In this document: positions 48,583-61,010 of the stretch, piece after piece | How the letters are laid out: each line of letters opens with the position of its first letter | How positions within the stretch are numbered: position 1 is the first letter of the stretch | DNA from: Medicago truncatula | Taxonomy: Eukaryota > Streptophyta > Magnoliopsida > Fabales > Fabaceae | Reading direction: 5' to 3' | Length of the DNA: 64,000 nt | Assembly (NCBI RefSeq): GCF_003473485.1 | Contig: NC_053047.1 | Span: forward strand, 42,146,972-42,210,971 | Notes under the pieces: generated by a model | Seen by the model: only the letters and a program-made list of their open reading frames with translations | Told to the model about the DNA's origin: nothing | The model's database searches: none | Made by a program: the position numbers and the translations under genes

Positions 48583-49923
48583 CTACCAATAATCTCCACA
48601 AGAGCATTTTCCATCTTTGAAATGATGGAATCTCTTGTTGTCCCTCACAATGAGCTCCCTTCCAACAATCTTGGACATGATTTTGATAGCATTGTGACAG
48701 TCTCCACATATACGTAGATTCTTGATAATTCTAAGAGTAGTCCTCGGCGGAGTACTGATGAGACCATAAGCAATTGCCAAACGTTCACTATGATACTGCA
48801 AAGCCTTTTCCTTTTCCTCCTCATCAATGTCATGGAGAACGTATCTCGTATCAGGAACATAACCTGCTTCCCTCATCTGCCCGGTCAAACCTCTCAATTT
48901 CACATCACCCTCTTCTTTATACGGCATATTACACCGATATTCACTTACTCTATTCTTCTCCTCCAGCATGTTAATTGCAGACTGTTTCTTTCTCTGAGGG
49001 AGTGGCACTTTATCAGCAGCAGCTTTCGAAGGATCAAGAACAGTTAACAACTCATCAGCACAATCCTCGCGTTCTAAGTCTCCATGAATTCTCGCAAAAT
49101 TTCGAAGAGTCTCCCAAAGCTCAACTCCGGCTTCAATTGGCATATTCTCAATAAACTCGTGAGCTTCATCCAACCGACCAGCACACCCGAAAATATTAAC
49201 AACTCCCAAATAATGCTCCATCCCTGGAACAATTCCATACTCCTTCATCGATTCAAACTGCATTAAACCTTCTTCCACACCGTCAACCAATGCACACACA
49301 GCCAAAACCAACGCAAAAGTTTCCTCATCAGGCACTACCCCTTGTTGCCTCATCTGCTTAAAAACCAACAAACCATCAATCCCTAAACCATTCACATTAT
49401 ATCCACCAATCATCAAATTCAACGAACCGACATTTCTGTCAGGCATTTTATCAAACACTTTCCGCGCATCCTTCACACTACCACATTTCACGTACAACCC
49501 AATCAATCTATTACACAATTCAACATTCCCTCCGAATTTCGACCTTCTCAAGAATTCATGAACCCTTTTCCCTAATTCAAGCGACTTCAAATCCTCACAT
49601 AATTTCAAAAGCGAAAGAAAATCACTGTAATCAGCAAAAGCACCTTGACCCATTAGTTCTAAAACTTGATTTACGTTACCCTCTTGAAGAAAATGCGCAA
49701 AGTTTACATTTTTATGTTGATGGGGGGCTTGATGATGGTTCAATTTTGGTTGGATTGAAGGGTTACCCATACGTAAAGGTTGAGTTTTTCTGGGAGTGAA
49801 ACGAGAGTTGTTAGTGCCGTTTTGACGAGGGTGAAGGTTGGTGGCATGGTGAATAGCATAGGTGCAGAAAGGAGTGGAAGAAGATGAAGATGAAGCCATT
49901 GATGCTTGAAGTTTAAGCTCCAT
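48583..49923 (-). CDS. DYW-type pentatricopeptide repeat (PPR) protein, DYW2-like
   Basis: Intronless, 446 residues. Residues 1-50 are Ser/Thr/Asn/Arg-rich with few acidic residues, as in organelle transit peptides. Then a short run of PPR-type repeats ([84 protein letters not shown]) and E-type motifs. The last 95 residues are a DYW domain with the cytidine-deaminase-like zinc signature [10 protein letters not shown]...CGDCHNAIK and the end [14 protein letters not shown]. Such short PPR-DYW proteins (DYW2/MEF8 group) work in C-to-U RNA editing in plastids or mitochondria, often supplying the DYW domain to other PPR proteins. The first ATG of the frame was chosen. No lesion seen. Confidence 0.9.
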   Translation of the reverse strand: MELKLQASMASSSSSSTPFCTYAIHHATNLHPRQNGTNNSRFTPRKTQPLRMGNPSIQPKLNHHQAPHQHKNVNFAHFLQEGNVNQVLELMGQGAFADYSDFLSLLKLCEDLKSLELGKRVHEFLRRSKFGGNVELCNRLIGLYVKCGSVKDARKVFDKMPDRNVGSLNLMIGGYNVNGLGIDGLLVFKQMRQQGVVPDEETFALVLAVCALVDGVEEGLMQFESMKEYGIVPGMEHYLGVVNIFGCAGRLDEAHEFIENMPIEAGVELWETLRNFARIHGDLEREDCADELLTVLDPSKAAADKVPLPQRKKQSAINMLEEKNRVSEYRCNMPYKEEGDVKLRGLTGQMREAGYVPDTRYVLHDIDEEEKEKALQYHSERLAIAYGLISTPPRTTLRIIKNLRICGDCHNAIKIMSKIVGRELIVRDNKRFHHFKDGKCSCGDYW

Positions 49924-50461
49924 GGAAATGCTACTGTTACTATCTTCTATCCATTCGTGAAATACAAACTAAGATTAATTTTGATGAGTAAAACTCCTTT
50001 TATTTTAACAAAAACAACTAATAACCAAATTTTTAAAAGGTGGCCGAAGTTTGAATCAGATATATGCCTTTATCAACTGTGTTAAGTCTCATGAGGATGA
50101 ATAGTTGTTAAATTTGTTTGTATCGAATTAATTTATAGCATAGACTAACTTAAAAGATTTAATATAGTAATGTAGTCTAGAGATTTGTACAAAAAAAAAA
50201 TATAGTTTAGAGATTACTTAATATTTTTATAGTTTATAGATAAAATTGATTGTTTAATTTATTTATTTGGTTACAACTTATTGTTTATGCAATGCTCGAG
50301 AGATTAGTTGCGCGTAGAGGATATCTGATTTACACTAAACTGATTGTTTATTCAATAATAAGAGTTATTTTATACCTCAATTAAATAAGTTTTTTTTGTT
50401 AACAAATCAAAATGAGATTAAAAACAACCTTGGATGTTTCCACCCGTGCAAAGAGGAGGAA
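49924..50461. other. PPR promoter side and edge of copy B
   Basis: AT-rich, no gene. The PPR promoter lies here (minus strand). Copy B similarity starts at about 50462. Confidence 0.45.
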
Positions 50462-51231
50462 CACCATGTTCAAGTATTTAACAAAACTAAAAACATTTGT
50501 TAATAGTCTCATTAATGATTATTGAAATATTCGATCGATGGCAATAAATATCTATTGATTGTTTCTTTACTCTATTAATACATAAGGAAATTCAGATGTG
50601 GGATGTGGTGGTAAGACTGTAAATTGATTGTCAAAATTTTCAAAAAAGGATGTCAATAATCTCAACATTTAACACCCGAGGGAACATCTTAAACATCACT
50701 ATAGTTTAGCTGGTATACCCTCACTCTCATACATAATTGCCTCACTGATAAAATACATGTAGATAGCAAATCCTTGATTGGAATATGAATCACTCAAAAG
50801 TGGTGATTGTAAAGTCCTCATTTGATTGCTTCAGAATATTCCTACTTCCAATCTCTCTTGGTCTCTTGGGTGTAGTACATGTAACAAAACACTGGAAATG
50901 CCTTGAAAATATTCCATAATCAGAAGATGCAGATTTAGTTTATGAGGAGCTCTAAAGCTCTGACTTCGAATTCTTCTTTGAAGAGGTTGTCTTCTTTCCC
51001 TTCCACCACCGTTGAATATGATTGGAAACTTTGGTTGCATGTTTCTTAAGTGTCGTGCCCGTGTCCACAATTCCTTTTCTTATCTTCTGTTTCCAATCAC
51101 CTTTTTCATTTTCTTTTGATTTCAAAACTTTTCCCTGTAAGTTGCAGTTTACTCCAAACATCAGTTATTCTAAAACATTTTAAGTCGAAGTAATCTTAGA
51201 AAAACACATTTCAATCACAGAATGAAATAGA
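50462..51231 (-). other. 3' flank of saposin-like copy B
   Basis: Near-identical to the A flank (22235-23007). A 69-codon minus-strand frame (50952-51161) is open here but closed in A; I do not regard it as a gene. Confidence 0.45.
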
Positions 51232-53701
51232 TTATTGTACCAATTTTGAAGGAAAGTCTGCCTCATCTTCTTCCTCATCCTCATCTTCATCGTCATCTTC
51301 ATTTTCAGCACCGAAATTCTTTTTCATTAAATCATCTCTTGAGTACATTTTCATGCCGGGCGCTCCTGGCATGCCCTGAAGCAAGAGTCGATTGTGGTAT
51401 AATCAGAATGTATTAGCAACAGAATGTGTCACAAAGTCATGTAAATATATAAAAAGAAAGAAAAAAAGCAAAATACCTCCATAGATTTTAGAAGCTTTTC
51501 CATTTCAGCCTCCTTAGAAGACTTTGCAACAAATGGTTCACCAGGAGTCCTGTCCTGTAACACACAAATAGAACTTTTGATGAAAACTTAAGCAAAAGGA
51601 TCATAGAGGGTGAAGCTTTAATACCTAATTCAAACAATAATACTAGGTGCATGTTAAGTTAAATACTATCATAGCAGAAACAAAGTTATAGCTTCCAAAT
51701 TACATAGTCCGAAGTAGGGATAGTTATAGATAGAGTACAGAGTCCAAAGTAAGGATACTCTAACTGATGTATTAGGGAGTTTGGGTCCTAAAGTGCAAAC
51801 AAGGTGAGTGTAGAGTGGGGTGTGTTGTTTGCCGATAGAATAATAACAGTTTAGAACATAAAATCCAAATAAATCAGCATTTTAGTGCTTAAAATTGTAT
51901 TGGTCGGTAAATTTAGTCCCTCAATTTTGTGAACTAGAAATTTAGTCTCTTAAATAGAACAATGCCAATCAATACATTCCTTTATTCAAATTTAACACCA
52001 CAATTTTAATAGTCTTATGCTTATTTTGTTTTAACAAAAGACTATTCAAGTCAATATTTAGATTTTTCAGTGATTATGGATGATTACTAAAGAGATATTT
52101 TGAATGAGTGACAAAATTGATTGGTGTTATTTAATTTAAAGGACTACATTGTTCTTTTGTGAATTTAAGGAACTAAATTGCTTGACTCTTACAATTTCAA
52201 GGACCAAAATGCTGATTTACTCCATACAATCCAAACACATGGATATAAAATCCAGTTCATAAGAAATCAAAGGGAATGGTGGAGAAGCAGGGTTCTGTTG
52301 CACAGGAGTTAAGAACGCATTGACGTGCGAAAGTATTTCTTGGACTGCATTAGTGTCGGTTGTGGCATTCTTTTTTGAGAGGGTCTGTTGTGGCATTGAA
52401 AATAATAAGGTATGAAACACTTAGGTATAAACTTTCCCTATATTTGAATAAAATAAAATAATATTGCTCTAAATATCCAAGATAAAGCAATATCAGTGCC
52501 AACACACATATTAAACTTTCTGTTTTTTGTATTTTGTGATTTTGTTTTTGTTTTTGTTTTCTTGTTCGACAATGAACCCTATAAACTCAAGTTGAATACT
52601 ACATAAAGTGCATACACCATACATTGCTGATTTACTACATAAAAGACAATTAAAAATATCTATCACAAATTCGCAATCAACCCGGATAAGTTAGTTACTG
52701 GGTGTATTTATTTCAGTTAATAATTACCTTAGGGACAGGGGGTGGCTTGGTATTGCATGCTTTGCTAAGGTCTTTGCACAGATAATTGGTTAATGAGTCA
52801 ATATCAGGCTTGGAACTATATAGATATTCAGCAACATCGGTATCAGAATATCCCAAAACCTGCAATACCAAATTACTAATTTAGTAATCACAAAACCAAC
52901 AAAGAATTAGAAGTGAAGATATTTGAAATATACAAATACATAACCAGCAGAGAAAGCACAATTCAGATCATGCATGGTGCACCATCAACACTGTTCTGAA
53001 TTGATATAGAATAAGCATTAATGAAACTTGTTCCTTTTTTTCTTCTCTTCCTATACTTTTTTCGTTTCAGAACCAATAGAGACAAAAAAGTGCAATTCAT
53101 TGGCAAGAAAGTACCATACCTCCTGACAAGCACGCTCAACTGTCTATCATTCAGAATTGCACTGTCCTTCAGAATCATGTTCTTCCAGCTGATAAACACC
53201 GAAAAATGGGGTAGCAATGTCAAACTACCAAACAAATAATCCACAGTTTATTGATCATACATATTGAAAAGTTGGATCCTCTCACCTCCAACCTATCTGC
53301 TTTTTCTACAATATCTATACGCAATATCCAATCTGCTTCAACCTTTTTCAGATTACAAACATTCTCTGCTATCTCAATGATTTGGTACTCTGAGATCTAA
53401 CAACCAATAACACACAAAGTCAATTATAGTGCATACAATCCACACAAAAAACCTACACTAGACAATGAAGCACAAAATAAAAATAAAAGAACAAAATAAC
53501 AACCTTCTTGGGGGAAATCTCAGCTTTCTTGCTCTGAACTTGCTGATACAACTGTTTTGCAAGTATCTCACAAACTTGACACTTTATGTACGGTACATCC
53601 TCCTTTCTAGCGATCCCAACCGGTTTTTTGGCGCAGTGTGAAAGAGGAATCCATGATGCAATCACCACTGATACAACTAGAAGCCAAAACACACCCTTCA
53701 T
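51232..53701 (-). pseudogene. Saposin-like (DUF3456-type) gene, copy B, nonsense mutations
   Basis: Six exons as in copy A: 53701-53504, 53396-53286, 53188-53120, 52859-52728, 51554-51477, 51375-51232, all with intact splice borders and equal lengths. Exon 3 reads GAA-TGA-TAG where A reads GAA-TGC-AAG, giving two stops in a row (53147-53149 and 53144-53146). This removes a conserved cysteine and everything after it; about 120 residues would be made instead of 243. Elsewhere the coding sequence is well conserved (for example M to L in exon 4), so inactivation looks recent. A sequencing error would have to produce two adjacent changes. Confidence 0.85.
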
Positions 53702-55625
53702 CCTCCCAACCAGTAGCGTGTCTAGAACCCTTGGTCAGCGGGGGCAAACTATTTAAATAAAAGTTAATAATTATAATCATACATATGAAAATAAGATCAA
53801 CAATATATATTCCAATTTAAACTATTCTAACGATTACGTTACTTTTTTCGTTATCAATAAATACCTCTGTTCATGCAATAAAAAGGCAGTAAATATTTCA
53901 TATCATAGCTCAATTAAGTGATAACACCTTAAACAAAGAGACACAATCCAGAAACTGTCTTTCAAATTTTTCTTATTAGGTGCTCTCGATTTATATTTCA
54001 CAAACCAAGATGAGTTATCAATTAAAATCAATATAACATTCAAGAACAAAAATAAGGAAAAAAAACTACAGAAGTCTTAAAGAATACATAGCCATAAGAC
54101 TAGCCAATGTTTTGGTTAAATACCAAAGTTCCACTTTTGTTGCCTTATCTAAAATCAACAAATTGAAATTCACCTGTTAGGAGAAATGCATAAATCACTT
54201 GATCATATATGTAGTCAGATATTTATGAATATAAACCCACTGTTTAAGTTTCCTATTAGGAGAAATGTATAAATCACTTAATCATATATAATTAACTAAA
54301 TACCAAGTTAGTCCTTGAAATTGTAGGGTTATATCAACCTAGTCCCCTACATCATCATTATCCCAAACTGATCAATGAAATTTCAAATGCATCCTTGATA
54401 CTATTCACTTAGTTTCAAATTCATCTCTATAGTACCAATTTAATGTCATTCTAGTCCTTACAAATACCAACAGAGGGACAATTCAATTACAATTTCACTA
54501 TTTCAGGGATCATTTAGGAATTTCGATAACGTGCGAGACTAGATTGATTCGGTCCTATAATTTCAAGCACCAACTTGGTCATTTAGTCAATTATATATGA
54601 TCAATGTTTCGTTCCACTTTTGGAGGACCCAAAATTGATTCTAAAGGTGTAGAATTGATTTTGACATGTTTGGTTCCTATAAACTAGAATTAATTTTGCC
54701 TCCGGAATTGATTCTACATGAAGCTAGAAATCATAGCTTCTGATTCTAGAATTGATTTTTACACTAAAATTTATTTTTCAACTCACTTTTACATAAATGT
54801 ATCCAAACATAAATCACTTTACCTTCAACTCAATTCTAGCCAGAATCCATTCACTCAAAATCATTCTTTCTCACCACAACCAAACATTTCTCCCAACAGA
54901 GTGGCTTTATACTCCTATTTTTTTTTTCAGAAGCAACAAAAAAAAATATAACACTATATAACAAGGACAGATTAATCATAAGCACAATATATGTTGACAA
55001 AATCAAAAAAGAAAAAAATATATCAATTGCAAAAAAAAATAAAAAATGCCATATATAATTTCAATAAACTCAACAAATAAGACAAATGCAGGGTTTAACA
55101 GTAAAATTGAAATTGTAAGGTTCATCAATAGATTCAATTCAACCAATCAATAAGCTATTTTAAACCATAGTCACATGAAATAAAAATTAAAAAACAGATT
55201 AGGGTTGATTTATTAATCTAGGGTTTTGTTAAAAGAAAATTGGGAAAAATTGAAAAGGGTAATTGGAAGAAGAGAACATACCAAGATGAAGGAGAAGAGA
55301 GAGATGGCGGAAGCTTGAAGGGAGTGACACTGAAGAAGGTAGAAAGCTTGTTGAGGTCAATTCAACCTTCATTAGCACCCATTAGCAAATATTCACATGA
55401 ATATTTCGTCAACAAGCATACACATAGGTCATTTTATTGCGTTTGTAGGGGTATGAAAAATAATTGAAGGGTTCAAATTAAAATTTTCAAAACTAAACCA
55501 ACGAAAAATTGAACTAGCCCAAATCCTAAACCATGATAAATTGCAAAATTCCCAATTCATAAACCCTAAAAAAACAAACTTTAACAACAAAAAACCAAAA
55601 CCCTCGTATTTCTGTCTTTGTTCTC
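53702..55625. other. Shared upstream region, copy B (shortened and altered)
   Basis: Counterpart of 25457-27620. About 510 bp of the A region between the GA-rich leader (A 26905) and GTTTGTAGGGG (A 27419) are replaced by about 100 bp of other sequence (55340-55440). Also contains a rearranged TAGGAGAAATG MITE (54177-54600) and an extra block absent from A (about 54600-54915). Confidence 0.6.
54600..54915. mobile_element. Copy-B-specific insertion, MITE-like
   Basis: A block rich in AATTGATTCTA and ATTGATTTT motifs, with ACATGTTTGGTTCC on one side and ACCAAACATTTCTCCC on the other. No counterpart between the same landmarks in copy A (26447-26490). Exact ends and target-site duplication were not resolved. 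Confidence 0.4.
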
Positions 55626-58064
55626 ATGGAAACCACTGGTTTGATTCCTCACGTTGGTGAAAACTACACCCTCAAGCTGAAAAACACAATGCAAGAAATT
55701 CTATCAGAACTTCCCAAAGAATCCCCTGAATTTTCTCATTCCAGTGATGCATTACATGAACTGATGCAAACCAAAGTTGACCCACCTTTTGATGTGATAT
55801 GGGTCTATTCTGCAATCAAATTTGGTTGCAGAAAATCTCTTAAAGGTGATATCTTGGAACAAATTTCAGCTGCAAAAGCACTTTTTCAGCTGATTTCTGC
55901 TTGTTCAGCTTCTGTTGGTGGTTCAAAGAGTATTGCTTTACTTGCTCCTGTTGTTTTTATGATACATAGTGTTGTTAAGGAACTTTTTGAATTGAAAAGG
56001 GAAAAGAAAGCAATGAAGGAAGTGAAATCTTTGGTTGATATGATTCTTGGGTTTATGAGTATTTGTTGTAGTAAAATTTCTGAAGAGAAAGATTTGGATT
56101 TGGTTTTGTCTTTCTCGTCTTTGGGTCGTTGACAATGATGATGATGATGAAACAAATGAGGGGTTTGAAACTTTGTTGCCTCTTGTGAGTAGTGATGTTT
56201 GTGGTTGGATTTGTGGTAGAGAGTTTCATGTTGGTTATTTGGCTGGTGCTGTTATGATGGAAGTGTTTTTGCTTAAATTGTGTTTGTTTTTTGATATGGG
56301 AATGGAAAAGAGTGAATTGGAAATGTGCCTTAAGAGTTGGAGTGTTGGCTCAATTTCTAGCTTTCAGAATGTGTACTTTTTGGGTGAGGTTTATTTTGTT
56401 TTTGGTTTTAATTTCAATTTGGTAGTAAATTTTTTATTTTAGACCTTAAAACCTACGAAACATTGATGCCGACACGTTGACACCAAATATACTGAGAAAA
56501 TGAAATATTTGAATATAACTGTATATTTGTCTGTGTCATGTCGATGTTGCATAGCTTAAAACTTTTATCTGGATGATCGATAAATTCCATTCAATGTACT
56601 TTTTGTGTGTGGTTTTATTGTTTTTTCTGTTTTGAATATCAATTTCCTACTACATATTTTAACTTAAAACTATGAAACATTGATTCGTATTAAGACCGAT
56701 AGTAATTTGAGATAATGTATTGATCCATGCATCTGTGTACCGGATATGCCTTTAGTGTGAATTGTCGGTATAGCTTAACTTTTTATCTGGATGAGGGATG
56801 AGTTCAGTGTATGTTTGGATTGACGGTGAATCCGTTAAAATCAAGGTGGTGTTTTGTGATGCTCCAAACCATAGCTTTTAGGAAAATCACGATCTCTCGC
56901 TGTGATTCTGCCAATTTCACCGCCAATCCAAACAGACCAAATTAAACATACTTATATTTAGTTTAGCTTGTTTCAATTGTCTTTCTGATTTGTGTTGTTC
57001 TTTGTTTAATGTGGATTTATCTTCTGTACAATCAGAGGTTCTTATGAGGACAACATTAGAGACATCTTTGCCTCTGAGCTCAATATTGGTTAGTATTTCA
57101 TCTTTGTTATTTATTCCATATCTGCAGTGTAATCACAGCAAACATTTGTTCCCTCGTGGATTTTGAAAATGTCTAACACCATTATTTTTATGGATATTGA
57201 TTATCACTTGTACTTTTAGTAACAGCGTTCATGTATTTATCTCAAGTCATTATGTAAGCGGTTAAAGCTGTTAACATTTGGATATGTCTTTGCAGAAAGC
57301 TAAAGATGAATTTCTATTAAAAAAAGTTTTGTTTGATGCTTTACTATTGGTGGAGTACTCTTTTATCTATGAAAATGCCAAGAACATAAAAAGCCTTGCC
57401 TTGACCAGATTGATTATTACGCATGTGGCTGTAGAGTATCTTAGGTATGAAGAATATGGTGTATTTTATTTATACTTACATATAGCTCTTTATTTAACAT
57501 TCGAAGCTTAATTCATTCTAGCTTATAGTAATGGTTTGATGTAGGGAACTTGATCAGAATAGAGTTGTCTCTTATAGTAAGGCATTTTCTTCTTCCAATT
57601 TACCTTCACAAATAATTAAACTGGTTTCAAACCAGAATGGTATTGAGGAAAATGCCGGCAAGACAAACGGATCCTCACCAAGAGCACTTATAAGTAAGTA
57701 GATTTTGTTCTAATATCTATGGTTTCAGAAATGGTACCCAACGAAGTACGGCTAACACATTTCATAATTCATTCTAGATTGGTTGCTACGCCTTGAGAAT
57801 CTAGGAATTAAAGTTTTTGCAGGTGAGGAGGATAACCAAAGCAAATTGATTAGCGATGCGTTTGTAGCAGCTGCGCAAACTATGAAGTCAAGTGATAAGG
57901 AAAGTCGAAAACGAAAAGGGAAAAGCAGTGGAAAGAAGGTTAAGTTTGTGAAGTATGACCTTGCAGTAAACTCTGTTCCTGTCAAAGGTGGGACTTCAGC
58001 TTCAAATGATAGTTCAAGTGATGAGAGTGAAGTGGAGGATCCAAATTCAGATTCAGATGCCTAA
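55626..58064 (+). pseudogene. Unknown conserved protein, copy B, frameshifted
   Basis: Exons correspond one to one with copy A: 55626-56383, 57036-57088, 57296-57444, 57545-57693, 57778-58064, splice sites kept. Exon 1 has an 11-bp deletion after 56113 (A 28109-28119), which shifts frame and brings a TGA at 56130-56132, leaving 168 residues. Exon 5 also lacks 138 bp (A 30107-30244), an in-frame loss of 46 codons that leaves TTTTTGCAG/GTGAGG, resembling an acceptor. Downstream sequence still closely matches A, so the break looks young. Confidence 0.85.
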
Positions 58065-58883
58065 GCTTTGAGTTACAAACTGATATTCAGATTCACAATC
58101 ATGTTTTACAATTACATGATGATGCAGTGAGAAGTTGCATGTTGTCTCATACTTAAGTTTTGTCATGATTATATATTCCCTGTGCTTGATGATTTAATGC
58201 AAGACAGGCTGTAACAAATTTTTTCAGTCACATTTCATTTACATTAGAACTTTCTTAATTTGTTGTGTTGAGTTAGTATTACATTATTCTAGTAATTAGT
58301 TGTTAGATTAGTTTTTTTCCTTACTCCTTATCCCTTAGCTCAAGACAAAGACCTGAAGGGCAATTTTTTTTTTCTTTCTTTCAAAAAAATAAATAAGTAT
58401 GTTTAAGAATAAACAATCAATTTAGTTGTTGAAGTCAAAATCAAAATAAGTCAAATTGAAGTCAAAATCAAAATAACATATTTTATTAGAAAAAAAAGGT
58501 TATAAATTTATTATAGAGAGATAACACTAAAATGAAACATATTTTAGAAAGAGAATGAATTGATAATTTATTTTTATAAAATTGAGTTTACGATCTGACA
58601 TGATGAAGAGAAGTGTGTGCTACAGACAATAAAGTACAATAGACTTGGTCTGAGATGTTTTCTTCTGGTTGGTTGAATATTCAAACCACATACATACACA
58701 CTTATTTAAAAAAAAAATATTAAATAAAAAAAAAATGACGCACGCAACGTAGTAACACACATCTACACCTACCTAAGCTAAGAATCAATTGAATTGAATT
58801 ATTTGAATCACTATTCTTTCCGTATTCTTGTTTTGAAGGACTTGTTTTTGGACTTTGAATAGTCCAAATCCAAATTCTCTCTA
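58065..58883. other. Intergenic between unknown gene and carrier, copy B
   Basis: First and last parts match copy A. In between (about 58420-58580) B has sequence unlike A, with a repeated AAGTCAAAATCAAAATAA unit. The SINE of copy A is absent. Confidence 0.5.
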
Positions 58884-60541
58884 ATGGCAGCATCATCAGA
58901 ATCCATACTCGATCACATCCCTCTCTTTGCCAAAGAACTTCTAGCCGGTGGTCTTGCTGGTGGCTTTGCTAAAACTGTTGTTGCTCCTCTTGAACGTCTC
59001 AAAATTCTTTTTCAGGTACTTTCTTTAATTCTCCTTTTTATGTCAAGTACAAGTACTCACTCACACATAATGAGAAAATCACACAATTCTTTAATCACAA
59101 ATGTCCGTGCTACATACCTTACTTCTTTGCTTTTTTGTTTTCGAAATGCTTTTGTGTGATTTCATTTAATGTTTGATTAATCTTGAATCCTAGACACTTA
59201 ATGAAATAATTTAGAGAATCGCAAAATCCGAGTTTTGCATTCCTAAGTCCTAACCATTACTGTTACATAAGAGGGGAACTTAACTTTAACTGCTTAAACT
59301 AACTCACCTGAATCAGTAAGTTAGTTACAGTTACAGTTACAGTTACAGACATAAGGTACCCTATGGTAGGTTCTATACTAGCTAGTAAATAATGTGATCT
59401 TGGATACTATGAAGCACCACCAACACCAAACATGGGCACCAAAGTTGACACAAGTAATAGTTTGAAAAAATGAATTAATTGAACGTAATCACGTATAAAA
59501 CACTGTGATCTTGAAAACTATGAAGCATGGACACCAAACATGAAATTGATACATCGACACCGATAATAATTTGAGAAAATGAATTAATTGAATGTAATCA
59601 CATATGTTATGTCGTGTCGTTGTCCAACAACAGGATATCGGGTAAATTATATTTCTGCTCAGAAATCAAATCAGTTTTCATCCATGACTTTGGATGTATT
59701 TTGTGATTACACGAAGTGTTAACGTCAATGCATTTGAAATTGAAACTGCAGGTTGTTAGTCCAACCAAGTTGAATGTGTCGGGGATGGTAAATAACGAAC
59801 AAGTTTATAGAGGGATCCGTGACTGTCTTTCAAAAACTTATAAAGAGGGTGGCATTAAAGGTATCTATAGGGGAGTAGGTATGCATTTAAATCTGCTTGT
59901 GTTTGCAACTGTTAATTCAGCAGCAGTATTGTATTTCACTGCTGTGTTGTTATTGCAGAACTCTTATGTTAATCATGGCCACAGCTCCGACACTCTTTGG
60001 AATATTCCCATACGCCGGTTTGAAATTCTACTTCTATGAGGAAATGAAGCGCCACGTCCCTGAGGACTACAAGAAAAGCATCATGGCGAAACTGACATGT
60101 GGATCCGTGGCCGGTTTATTGGGTCAGACATTCACATATTTTCTTGAAGTTGTCAGGAGGCAAATGCAGGTAACGTGCTTTATTTGGTCGGCTGGAAATT
60201 ATAGATGGATATTGAGTAACATGATACAAAGTTAACCTGTCTAGGTTCAAAACCTTCCAGCATCTGAAGAAGCCGAGTTGAAAGGGACTATGAGATCCAT
60301 GGTTTTGATTGCTCAAAAGCAAGGCTGGAAGACCCTGTTTTCAGGGCTGAGTATCAATTACATAAAGGTCGGAAAATCATAGAACATTAAAGTAATTAAC
60401 ACTCTAGAACCGTTCTGTATAACTAAGCATTTTTGTTTGTTTGTTGCAATTCAGGTTGTTCCATCTGCGGCCATTGGCTTCACAGTTTATGATACTATGA
60501 AATCATACTTGAGAGTACCATCAAGAGATGAAGTGGACTAA
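58884..60541 (+). pseudogene. Mitochondrial carrier gene, copy B, exons 2-3 deleted
   Basis: Present: exon 1 (58884-59015), exon 4 (59752-59878), exon 5 (59985-60169), exon 6 (60245-60367), exon 7 (60455-60541). Exons 2 and 3 are missing: intron 1 at GATATC (59638) runs straight into the intron 3 sequence GGTAAATTATATTTC. The lost 294 coding bases are a multiple of three, so exon 1 could splice to exon 4 in frame, giving 217 residues. That product would lack most of repeat 1 and half of repeat 2, including TYPLDLIR. In repeat 3 the signature TYPLEVVRR reads TYFLEVVRR (TTT at 60140-60142), losing the family's key proline. It very probably has no transport function. Intron 3 has about 45 extra bases before exon 4. 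Confidence 0.85.
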
Positions 60542-61010
60542 CAAAAGAATCAGTCAACCATCCTCACATTAGGAATAAGCTCCTAACTCCTCCAGGCTTC
60601 AAAACTGGCTTCTTCTTCTCATTATATTCACATTGTTTTCACACATTACTTTAGCTGCACATTGCATTCTTTCGGATTGTAAATAGAGATTAGAGGTTGT
60701 TACACACTATACCAACAAACAATACCCTGATTCAGATCTCATTGAAGTAGGAAATAGTTTCTTTGTGGTTTAGACAGGACAAACTGTTTATGTACAATTA
60801 ACAAATAAATTAATTGCACTTTTTGAATGTGCAAGTAGAGATAATGATATAGAAATGTTGACACAGTCACATCCTTTCACTGTATTCAGTTTATCTATGC
60901 AGCCACTGAAATTCTATTGCCTTCCAATTATCATTAGTTATTTTAGTTCTGAATTCAACAAGCAATGCTGAATAATATATATCCGAGACCGATTCAGCAT
61001 TGCAACATGC
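60542..61010 (+). other. 3' flank of carrier copy B
   Basis: Near-identical to 34011-34468, with a small extra piece at about 60946-60957. No gene. Confidence 0.6.

Noticed and set aside
50952-51161. 69-codon basic minus-strand frame downstream of saposin-like copy B
   Set aside because: Closed by a TAG in copy A and lies in the 3' flank; not conserved as a frame.
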